Shown: positions 11,601 through 24,100 of the stretch, one piece after another
Numbering within the stretch: the stretch's first letter is position 1
Layout: every line of letters starts with the position of its first letter
Assembly: GCF_026914265.1 (NCBI RefSeq)
Contig: NC_069135.1
Coordinates: forward strand, 38,769,946 to 38,833,945
DNA length: 64,000 nucleotides
Source: Mya arenaria
Lineage: Eukaryota > Mollusca > Bivalvia > Myida > Myidae
Direction: 5' to 3'
Translations under genes and position numbers: made by a program
The notes under the pieces: model-generated
The model's database searches: none
What the model was told of the DNA's origin: nothing
The model's input: the letters and a program-made list of their open reading frames with translations, nothing else

Positions 11601-14600
11601 TTAACCTTAGAGGTAGGGAAACAGGTCTTGCAAGCGACACGTCATCTTGGTATGTGAAACACATGTGGAAAGTTATTTTAAAATCTGTCCATACAAGGGA
11701 AAGTTACAGCCCGGACACGACAACTTATACTCTATGTCCTTATATGCAGCACTCTGTTGTGAATAAACATCTAAGTGTGACCTTAACCTTAGAGGTAGGA
11801 ACACAGGTCTTGCAAGCGACACGTCATCTTGGATGGTATGTGAAACACATGTGGCAAGTTATTTTAAAATCTGTCCATACAAGGGAAAGTTACAGCCCAG
11901 ACACGACAACCTATACTCTATGTCCTATATGCAGCACTCCATTGTGAATAAACAATAAGTGTGACCTTGACCTAAGAGGTAGGGACACGGGTTGTGCACG
12001 CGACACGTCGTCTTGGTAAGTGGAACACATGTGGCAAGTTATTTTAAAATCTGTCCATACAAGGGAAAGTTACAGCCTGGACACGACAAACTATACTCTA
12101 TGTCCTATATGCAGCACTCCATTGTGAATAAACAGTAAGTGTGACCTTGACCTTTGAGGTAGGGACAAGGGTCTTGCACACGACACGTCGCCTTGGTATG
12201 TGGAACATATGTGTCAAGTTATTTTAAAATCTGTCTATACAAGGGAAAGTTACAGCCCGGACACGACAACCTACACTCTATGTCCTATATGCAGCACTTC
12301 ATTGTGAATAAACACTAAGTTTGACCTTGACCTTAGAGGTAGGGGGACGGGTCTTGCACGTGACACGTTGTCTTGGTATGTGGAACACATGTGGCAAGTT
12401 TTTTTAAAATCTGTCCATACAAGGGAAAGTTACAGCCCGGACACGACAACCTATACTCTATGTCCTATATGCAGCACTCCATTGTGAATAAAGACTAAGT
12501 GTGACCTTGACCTTTGAAGTAGGGACACGGGTCTTGCACGCGACACGTTGTCTTGGTATGTGGAACACATGTGGAAAGTTATTTTAAAATCTGTCCATAC
12601 AAGGGAAAGTTACAGCCCGGACACGAGTTATTGAGCCGGACACACGGACGGACGAATGGACGGTGCGATTTTAATATAAAAAAGGCTGAATTTTTATTTT
12701 TAAGTCCATGTCATCAAACACATTGTACACATATTTACTCTTATCATATGCTTATTTTGTTTTGATCTTTTAAAGCTGCACTCTCACAAGTTTACCGGTT
12801 TGACAATTTTTTTTATTTTTTGTCTTGAAATGTCACTTTTAGCATAAATATCTAACAACCAGTGATATAGTGCTGCTGACAAAAGATCAGATTTCAGATT
12901 TTCATATTTCCGTCTGGAAATTAATGTTTTATGGCTAAATGAGTTACTAACACTTTAAGAAAAATGCATAAAACATCAATTGTTGAACATAAATATGAAA
13001 ACCTGCGACCTGTCTTTTTTTCAGCAGTTTTATATAACTGGTTTCCATGCATTTTCGCAAAAATTTGCTCATTCCAAGGCAAAAAATAATAAAAAATTGT
13101 CAAAAGTTCAATCTGTGAGAGTGCAGCTTTAAGTTAAATGAGTCAAACATAATAATGCATTAAAAGTTTCTTTCTATTGTGCATCTATCAAGTTCGAATC
13201 TATATTGTCCCCCCTCCAAGCTCAAACTGAATACCTTTGGGTCTGTCTCGCTCCAACGATTTGAGTATAATCTCCTTGTCACTAAAGTCACTAACAACCT
13301 CCTGAATAGCTTCATCTGAGATCAGTAGAAACTTCTTGTACGTGTTGTAACCCTGTGGATATAGAAAAATTGTTTAAAAGCAACGGTTTAATGGTAAATT
13401 CAACAAATCAAGAGTTCCCCATGAGGGTGCCAATGCATGTCAGTTTTAGGAATGTGCAATGTTATCAACAAACAAATTTTTAATTAAATTGGTTCAACAA
13501 TTCTGATAAGATTAAACATGGTCACATTATTCATGATAAATTGAGGTGACTTGTTTGGAGCCTGTTGCATGGGTATGAACCAACCATTGCAGTACATTAT
13601 ATCAATTTAAAAGCCTAGTTTAAGCCTTCTATAAGTGACCCCCCCCCCCCCTCCAAATCTGTGTACAGTACACAACCTCTGTGTATTAATCTTAATCTAC
13701 TTGCCTTGATCCCTCTTTTCAGATCTCTGATCTGAGTATCCTGCTGTGCAGTTTTGGAGGATTTATTCTAGAAATGGACCCATAATGGCCCTGAGCCAAT
13801 AAACGTATACACAGGAAATTGACCCCTACTGTGACACCAGTGTATTTAGCAGAAGATGCACAGCATGCCAAACATTCCTTAAACTATGCCTTTAAGCAAA
13901 ACATAATGCCAGCTAATGAGGGAGTGTCTTGTAATTATTAATACTTCAACCACGATTGGACTGTTAACTTCCTTCAAATAATTAAGGTCATGATGTACAG
14001 TTGAGTGCACTAAAAAAATGTTTAATTACCAAAGTACATTTTCTGCTTTTTTTAACACTTTGATCAAAGATTTATACTACAATTTATTGAGAGAATATGA
14101 TTCTGACAGAGAAAAAAGACATTAAAAAGTTTGAACCATGCAAGACTATTAAGTAGTAAAACAAGCTCGAAGTCAATCAGGGGTATCTCACCTGATAAAA
14201 ATATGACTGTCTACATGCAAGTATTGTCATATAAACTTATTCCTACCAAAGCGATGATGTCATCAGCATAGTTTTCCATACTATTCTCTTCTAGGAGTTT
14301 CCTTATCCTGTTGTCTGCTCCATACAGTTTAATACCCTGGAAGCAGATGCATTTCCCACCAAAATTGTCAAGCAGCAGAATACGCCAATACCGTGACCGG
14401 GCGGTAAAATCTGTGAACGTCTGTGGATCACCTGTAATAAGGATTACAAATTCCTTGCAATAATTGTCTCAACAGCTGTCATACGTACTGATTGTTCTAA
14501 ACATATTACTGTTTGTCATATCTTTGACTTTTAAATTCTAATGATCTTTAACTCCTGGGAGTGTTATTTATGCATTGCTCCTGTATAAGAAGGGGACAGC

Positions 14601-17600
14601 CAAAGTTCAAACTAGAATTGGAGATGTGAATTATGAGTATAAAGTTTAGAATAACAAAACAAGAGGGCCATGATGGCTTTAAATCGCTCACCAGAGTGAA
14701 AGTTTTTTGGTTTTTTTATATTGAGAATGAATGAGTTTATTGGTTGAGATCAATGCAACTAGGGATAAAACAATGATCGAGTATCGTCAAATCTTGTAGT
14801 GATTATGGTCATCCAAGCACAACATTGAAATTTGTTTTTAAAACTGAGCACATGGTCTAAATTGCATTGCTGTAGCTTCAAAAATAAGAATGTAGGTCAA
14901 AAGGGGTGGGCCAGCTTTGAACCCGGCGGCATAATTTGAACAAACTTGGTATATGACCACTAGACAATGTTACACAACAAAAAACTAAGATCAAGGCCTC
15001 ATGTTTTTTGTCAAGAAGACTTTTAAAGTTTTTCCTTTTGGTTGCCATGACAACCAGGGTTCTGCATTTAAACCATTCTTTAAACAATTTTGAAAAGGTA
15101 TCATATAAGGAACATCCCTGAAAAGTTTCATCTAAATTAGCCAGGTGGTTTAGGAGGATAACGTAGCAATTATTAAGGGACAACGGACAGACGCTGGACA
15201 GATGGGTATTGGTAAATCTCATCCAGTGCACTATGTTCTCAGGTGAGCGAAAAACATAATAAATCTTGAAAATACACTTAGAAACTTGTTTATCTTGGAA
15301 TGTAACTCATTGAATGCTTTGGACACATATCTTCAAAAAATCATGTCCTATATCTTGCATATAATACCAACCTGGGCTTGACAGAGTGGTCGGTCCTGAT
15401 TTTATACACGTACAAGGAACAACTGTAGACCATGGACCACTGAAATAAATCCACATGTACATTTATAAAAGTTAGATGAACACAGCATGAAAAGCCCATT
15501 ATTACTGTGAACTCATTAATTATGAAGTTTGCACAGTTTAAAATACTGTAAAGAAACTCAGACCAAAAGGAAAATAAGGAACAGTTCAGCTTTTTTTATA
15601 ATCAGTAGGGTATAAAAATCGGACAAAAAACATAATCGATTATCAGAAATATTCGGCGTAGTTCTTCCAATAAATCATCAAAATTGATTCACGTAAAATT
15701 GATGGAAATTTTGTATAAAAAAAAAAGGGCACATATTTTACTACAGAATATTCAGGTTAATCATGAAAACGTGCAATCCTAGCCTAGTGAGATAATTGAT
15801 TTTCGATTATTGAGAATCGTAATGCTTTATCGTATGCTTAAAATATTATTACTTATCGATTATCGCAAATTCCAGAGGTCAGTTTTTCGACATAACTTGA
15901 TCATCCTTTAATCCCCAATAAATAGTATAAAGCCAGCATGAGAATTGAACTAGTGGTTTTATGCATGTAGAGATGAAACAGACTTGTCTAAAAGTACATT
16001 TTTTTAAAGCAAAACCCCACCGAAAATTGGGGACCCACTGGGAAAAATTGTCAGGATCCCACCCCCATCCCAATGGGATCCCAGTGGGAAAATTCGTTGG
16101 GATCCCATCGGGATGAGGGTGGGATCCCATTCTCATCCCACTGGGAAAATTCCTCGTGATCCCACTCTCATCCCACTGGGAAAATTCGTCGGGATCCCAT
16201 TGGGTCCCATTTGGAATCCCGCCAGGACCTACTGGGTAAAAATTTTCAGGATCCCACTGAATGACGCAGATGCCGGGGGTAGTAGTATAATAGCTCTCCT
16301 GTAATAGCTCTCCTAATATATAATATATATATATATATATATAGTCAAGCTAAAAATGTTATTAAATTAGAACAAATCACAAACAAATGCTTTAAGCATC
16401 ACCAAGGCAGGAAAACATTGATGTAAGAACAATGACATGGATCAATCGAAGGATGTTACTTACTTAAGGGTCGACCCTTTTTGAAGTTCGAATGTGCGAA
16501 CCATCTGAGGGCTGTCCCTAAAATCATAGACACAAATATATATCAAGTCTGATAGGATATATAAAAAGTAAAAAATTAACCTTTCTATACATAAATCACA
16601 TCATTGGGCTTAGAAATGTAAAATCATAATATTTCTTGTTTCCACAAATTTCACACATTTAAATAAATACCAATATTTTATACAATTTAAGTTGATACTA
16701 TGGGCTGATCCAAATCACCCTCAAATGTTTTGGTATTAGAAACCACTATTGGTCTTCATTTTAGCGGGCAAAGAGTACATTACCCTGGTTAAGATCAAGT
16801 TCATGGCCTCTTGGGCAAGAGGCAGAGATCTGGTTTGGTTCAAGCACATGACCTCTTGGACGAGAGGCAGAGATATGGTTTGGTTCAAGCACATGACCTT
16901 TTGGGTGAGAGGCAAAGATCTGGTTATGTTCAAGCCCATAACCTCTTGGATGAAAGACAGAGATCTGGTTTGGTTAAAGCCCAGGAGCTCTTCAGATGGT
17001 GAGAGGCAGAGATCTCTTACACTAGAGACAATATTGTATTCCCCACTACATGTCAATTTGATGATTTGATAGAGTGAATCAGTTGGGTTAAAGAATGTAT
17101 CGGGGAAGACATGAAGCAAGGTTTTCAGAAAGAATTCTCGGATTTTACATAAAGAAAGGGACCACCATTCCCACAAACATAAAAGAGGCAGTTGTTAAGC
17201 GATGACATTTTAACAAACAGCAAATTCCATTATAGGTCTTCTGTTGCACAAGCTCTTTAATGTTATTGAAAAAGAATAACAAGAGGCACATCAGTGCCTG
17301 TGCTCCACTGGCCAAAAGGTTCAAGCAAAGACCACCTAACGAACATTTTCGTCAAGTTTCATAGAAATACAATCATCAATTTTTGAGGAGAAGTTATTTA
17401 AAAAAAATTTTTACTTTAATAGCTCTGGCTGCCATGTTGTGCAGTGGACCGAAATGATTTGGGCAATTTGAGTAAAGGAGCACCAAACAAACATTTCTGT
17501 CAAGTTTTATCGAAAAAAGGTCATCGGTTTCGACGACAAGTCGTATAAAGTTTTTTTTATTTTTTAGCTCTGGCAGCCATGGTGTGCAGTGGACTGGAAC

Positions 17601-18142
17601 CATTTAACAAATTTTGGTTAATGACCACCCAAGGAACATTTCTGTCAAGTTTCATCAAAATCTGATCATCAGTTTCTGAGGAGAAGTGGTGTAAAGGTTT
17701 TTCCTATTTTTAGCTCTGGCTGCCATGTTGTGCAGCAGACCAGAACTGTTTGGGCTATTTTGGTTAAGGACTACCCAAGTAACATTTCTGTCAAGTTTCA
17801 TTGCAATACGATCATCGGTTTCTGAGGAGAAGTCGTTTAAAGATTTTGCTATTTTTAGCTGTGGCGGCCATATTGTGCAATGGACCAGAACCATTTGAGC
17901 AATTTTAATAAAGGACCACCCAAGGAACATTACTGTCAAGTTTCATCAAAATCTGCCGAACCGTTTCAGAGGAGATGTCGTTTAAAGATTTTGCTATTTT
18001 TAGCTCTGGCAGCCATATTGTGCAATGGACCGGAACCATTTGAGCAATTTTGGTAAAGGACCACCAAAGGAACATTCCTGTAAAGTTTTGTCAAAATCCG
18101 CTTATCAGTTTCAGAGGAGATGTCGTTTAAAGTAAAAGTTTA

Positions 18143-18186
<44 letters not shown>

Positions 18187-21100
18187 CTCACGACGGACAA
18201 TCTGTGACGACATAAAGCGCAAATAATAAGTGTATTTATTAATGGTATTTTTCTATAAATAGACTGATTATAACATGATCAATGATAAAACGGTGACGAA
18301 AAAGGTAAGATTAAATTAAAAAGATGTTTGATTACAAATAGTGATTCCAATGAACATGTGACCTTGGTGTAGGTCAAGGACATTCCATGATATTTGAATC
18401 TCAGTGGCATCTCAAGACATGCAAAAATGGTGACCCTGACCTTTGACCTCAAAATTAAAAAAGAATCAATCTGGCATGCAAAATTGGTGACAAATATGGA
18501 AAATTAAAGGCAAAACAAATTAGAAACACCCACCATCCATAAACAGTGATTCCTGTGAGTGTATGATCATAACGTAGGTCAAGGACACACCAGGCCTGAT
18601 GAAAATCTGCGGCCAGCCAACAGCTACAGGGGTCATCTAGTAAAACATACATGCACAGGGGTTTGGTGAAGGGGTCATGCTGGGTAGGGGCATTAGCTGT
18701 GTTTGTTAATTGTAAAAATATTGTTCTTTGCATGGATTAGTTTTGAACAGAAACCATTATTCTAACATCATTGTGTTTATTTTAATCTATGCATAGTGAT
18801 ATATATTTAAAAAGGCTTGATATATGGCATGAAAAAAAAAAACAGTTAAAAAATGACATTACAGTAGCTTGTTATTTAGAGAATCATTTTAAAACCCAGG
18901 AATAAACTTTCTCAGCTTGAAAAAGATATTTAAGCACAGGAAAGTACTTAATACAGAGATAGGGTTTTAAAAGAAACATACATGTATAATATCACATGTT
19001 ATGATGTATCTGATAACGGTATAATTGCAATGGAATATTTGGATATGCTATGCCCCTACCATGTGAAAGAAACAAATAAGAAACACCAAACAGAAAAAAA
19101 ACACAAAACAAATGCTTGACTGTGTAACAGAACAGTTATAGCTAGATTTTTTTAATCGACGGAATTAAAAGTGGTAATGTGGCACCTATTTCGTATGTAC
19201 GGTTGGGTAACCTGAATGAGAAGTACTTTTAAAGGCCTTGTAAGGCAACGTTAAGTCTGTAAAAATATGTCCAAAAAGCAATGAGTAAAAGGTTTCATAA
19301 AAAAATATCATGCTTTAATAACATTTTTTAAGTTTTATTTAAACATTTTTAACAAAAAAGATGAATAAAATTAATGGCAAACAAACTTAGGCTTTGTTCA
19401 TATATCCACAGGTGCCACATGAAAAATACACAGTAAATTTTATCAAACTGTAAATTAACAAAGGTCAGAAACAAACGATTTTTATTTATTTAAAGAAATA
19501 ATCCAAAAAAAAATCTCCTGCCCCCTGTGTAAAGGCAGAAAAAAAACTCTAACAATTTTACTTCAAAATTAAGTACAGTCCAGGCCAAAAATATGCAAAC
19601 AACCATAGAATGATATATTTGGCCAATGCTCAGAACTTAAGGGACAGTGTCACAGATTGGCACCAAAAAAAGTTTTTTTTATAACAAATCTCATGACAAT
19701 TATCTTATAGAATGTGTTACGCTTTAATATCATAATTGTAAAAAAAAGTACCAAAATGTAAAATAAAAATGTGTCGGAGACCGGGCTCGAACCAGCGTCG
19801 CCAAAATTGAAGTCCTGCGTCTTACTCACTGAGCTACAAAGGCTAACTCTATTCGAGTGACATAATTAAGCTATACATCTACCTCGGTAATATCACGTGA
19901 TAACACCGACTAGCCAATCACGCATAAGGAATGAATTCTACCTGGTAGACATACCCAGTAATCTTTTTTAATGGAAAAATACGAAATAACTGCTAAACTT
20001 AGATAAATTGTAAACTATGTGGTACTTCAGTTAGTAAGTTTCAATGCATTGTACACATCGATGCCAAATTTATGTCAGTTTTTTTTACATTTTTTTTCCC
20101 GCTATTTTATCATACGTGAGACAGCCCCATTAACAACGTTGTTAACATTATGATTGTTAACTTTTAAATCTTCAATCCTCTTGGGATATTATTATGAACA
20201 GTCTCAAGTCTGAATTCAGATTCAAGTTTCAAAACTACAATTTTTAATTTCGTTGTATCTTTCTTTCTTGTAAAGTATTGATGATCAAATTTGCTGTTCA
20301 CATTTTATTTGAGTATATGGACATATCAAATAAATTGGTAATCTTTAAAGTTAACAACAATCTTGTTAACCATGTTGTTAACTTTAACAAAGTTCTGAAC
20401 ATCAGCCAGTCGTAGGAGTAAGGGAGCAGGATAACACAAAAGTGAAAAGAAAAACTACAATACAACTTAACAACAAATTTGCAAATACAAAAACCCACTA
20501 AAATATATTTTTTTAATGAATTTTTATTACAAGTATGCTATATCTGGCTCCCCTTGTTCATTAATTCAAACTTCTAATTTTAACTCCATCCCCCTAAAAC
20601 TTTTGCGTGGTCAATTTTGTGTACAGCTGTTGCAATACCTGGTGCTGTTTTGTGCCCCAAGCCCCACCCAACATTCCTAAAATAAACCCCAACCTAATGC
20701 CTTACCATCAAGGATATTGTTGTTGGGTCCATTGGGGTTACAGCTGTTGCAGTATTCGGGGCTGTTTTGTGCCCCAAGCCCCACCCAACACTCCTAAGTA
20801 ATAAACCCCACCCCCATGCCTTACCATCAAGGATATTGGTGTTGGGTCCATTCGGTGTACAGCTGTTGCAGTAATCGGGGCTGTTTTGTGTCCAGCTGGG
20901 GTCATTTGGCAAGATGGGATAGTCTGGAAATGAAATACACATAATTATATCAAACAGGTGAATTAATATTTTAGTCTAGAAAAGTACAACTTTCATGTTC
21001 TTAATCCTGCTAGCCCTCATAAACGAGCAACATCTATTTTATTTTTTAAATTTTGTTTTAGCCTTAAATATGTTTTCAAATATTTAGAAATCTCACCAGA

Positions 21101-24100
21101 ATTTCCATGTACAAAATAAAACCCACTAACCCACCCAACTTTTATAAAAGCAAATAGAATATTTAAGTTTTTCTGTTTTGCCATATGAAAAGTATTTGCA
21201 TAAAAGGTAACTTCTTATTCGACCTGTCTTGTATTTAAGTGAGGTTTCATTACTGTCCAAAGAAAATTTAAATTGATTATTTAAATTTTTAGAAATGACT
21301 TTTTTTTTTTTAAGTTTTACCCATTTTGAACATTGTTTATACCCATATAAAAAGATTCATGTTAATTATTTCAAAATTTCAAGAGAAAATAATTTAGGAT
21401 TTTACTTAACAAGGTTCAGTGACCAAGCATCAGGAGCCTTTTTGTGGGTTAAATGACGAAATTAAATCATAAAAATTGAATATGTGAAACCAGAAATATT
21501 GGATTAACTCTAATAATTATATAAAATGAACATCATTTTAAGACAGTACATGCCACCATGTTAAATTTAGAGAGATACAACCTTTCAAAGTATCCATTTC
21601 AGTTAAAAAATATCTGCATTAAAATGTATTTCTTAAACCAAATATATTTGTAGGTCAATTATAATTTACATGCTACATACTGTCAATTTATATACCGGTC
21701 TATATGTATAAATTCATATGAGTTTAAGAAACAGTTGAGTGAAGTTTAAAACATTAAATGCACTGAACCAAATTAGCTGTAAACTTAAAAATACCTCAAG
21801 CCAAAGAGAGTGTTGTTTTTGTGTATATCATCATTTTTGTACCTGTCAGCCACACAGACTCGCTCACAGGTTTAATGTAAGCAACACTTTTTTTGGTCAA
21901 ATTGAGTGATTTTCTTTGTTCAGAGATAGAGCAAATTCTGTCATATTTTTAAATAGTTATTAACAGTAGAGCTTTATTTTTAAATTTTGATGTTGTTTTA
22001 TCATTGAAACAAGTATTTTGTTCACAACTTCACATTCCAAACAATGGCAGACCCAATCAAACATATTTAAGTTCCTATGATGTTAAGTACTGTTCATATT
22101 AACTCTTGATAAAATTGATGAACATGTGGCAAATTCATGTTTGAACATGTGGCCAATTTATGTTTGAACATATGGCCAATTCCTGTTTGAATATGTGGTC
22201 AATTTAGGTTTGATCATGTGGTCACTTTGTGTTAGAACATGTGGTCAATTTATGTTGGAACATTTGGTCACTTCATGTTTGAACATGTGGTCAATTTATG
22301 TTGGAACATTTGGTCACTTTTTGTTTAAACATGTGGTCATTTTATTGTTCCAACATGTGGCCAATTGATGTTTGAACATATGGTCAATTTATGTACAAAC
22401 ATGTGGCCCCGTTTGAACATGTGGCCAATTTATGTTTGAAAATGTTGTTAATTTATGTTCCAACGTGTGGCTACAATGTATTTGAACATGTGGCCAATTT
22501 ATGTTCGAACATGTCGTCACTTTATGTTCACCAATGGTTGACAAAAAGTATTTTATATATGAAAAAGTATTTGAGTGCATATTTTTGTAAACAAGAGGCC
22601 AGAATGCTCTACTGGCATGGCTCTTATCGTAATTTTAATTCCAAAGCATGTATGTATGGGTAATATGCATACCAGTGCTCCAGCTAGCCCGTTTTTCAAT
22701 GGCGCAGCGCCCGTGCCCCTTTTCTGACCGCCCTGCCCCTTTTTTGAGTAGTGCCCTTTTCACAAATGCTTTAATAGGATCAATTATCCCGTTAGTGCCC
22801 TTTTTACTATTGAAATCATTGTAAAAGATTGGCAGCCCTTAATCCGCTGTCATAATTGAGACAAATTACGTAATACTTATGACAATTCAGTGTTCCTGCT
22901 AGGTGTCACCATGCCCACATTGACTGCTTAAAATATGCCGCACTGCCCTTTCATCTTCTCATGTGCCTTGTCCAGGTCATATGACAGCTAATTGTGTATA
23001 TGTGTAGTGAGCAGACGACCCGTGTATTCATAATCAGTCATCTTTTAATCCAATAATTAAGAAGAGCCAAATAGGGAAACATCTGCAGGAGGCGGAGCTA
23101 TTGAATGTCAGCCAATCAGAATATACATTGAGAATTCGTCCATTCAATGATGAAAGTTCGTAAAATGCGATAGAAAATGCGAAGGGATGGTGAAAAATGT
23201 TGTCAAGCACAATTAAATCTTTTAAAATAATTGTTAATTATATTGTACAGACGAGACTGTCATTTAAACATTGTTGATTTGAAGCAGACGGTCACTGCCG
23301 AATTAAACATAACAAAGGTGGCGCTAACATAATCAAATACGTCACTTTTTCAGTAAATGTTTTGAAAGCTTAATTGTAAAATATTCATGATGAAAATTTT
23401 CTTTGTTTCCTACAAATATATGTTGATGCGTTATGTAGCTTTTACCTATCATGGATACGATCATGTCAAAAATCGCCAAAACCGCCATTTTGTCAGAACG
23501 AATTTCGGAGTTATTTATCAATGTTCTATGTTTTATAAGTGATTTTTTAAGCAAGGGCAGTGATTTTTATTGTCATTTTATTCTAAAACATTAGCATATT
23601 AAACATTATTTTACCAAAGACAATTAAATAACAGCCAGGCTGAATGTAACATTCGTACCCAATCCAGAACGTACCAAACTAAGATTCGTCCCCTACATAT
23701 TTGTTTTTTTGTGTATTTATTAAAATTTTATTTGATTGCTTCAAATGTTTAACTGTCTTTGTTTTTTTCTTCATTTTACATGTGTTTTTTTTGAGAAATA
23801 TGTGACATTGCACTAAAGAAGTTTCCAGACAAGTACAATCATACTACCACAGACAAAAAGACAAATTTTAATTTTGATATTCAAATACACCCTTCTAAAT
23901 TTTGAGAAATAAACACCATTTTGTTCAAGTAATCATGGAACATGATTTAAATTGAGTATGGTATGAAAACAAAACAAATTCTAGGGGAAGACCCCCCCAA
24001 AAAAAAGACCCCCCCCAAAAAAAACAACAACAACAACAAACAATAACTTGTGACAGGGGTGGACCCCTCCCCCAATTGCCCCTACACGACTCATGTAGCT

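Noticed and set aside
11284-12765. Frames with repeated YTLCPYMQHSVVNKH-type peptides
   Set aside because: They come from the 180-bp satellite, and its monomers contain conserved stops in other units.
17394-17939. Minus-strand frames with repeated LLHNMAARAK-type peptides, also at 30550-31089
   Set aside because: They lie in the 140-bp monomers of the composite element and repeat with them.
23342-23554. Minus-strand frame of 70 codons
   Set aside because: It lies inside the 1.48-kb inverted-repeat element, shows no transposase motif, and is short enough to be chance in AT-rich DNA.
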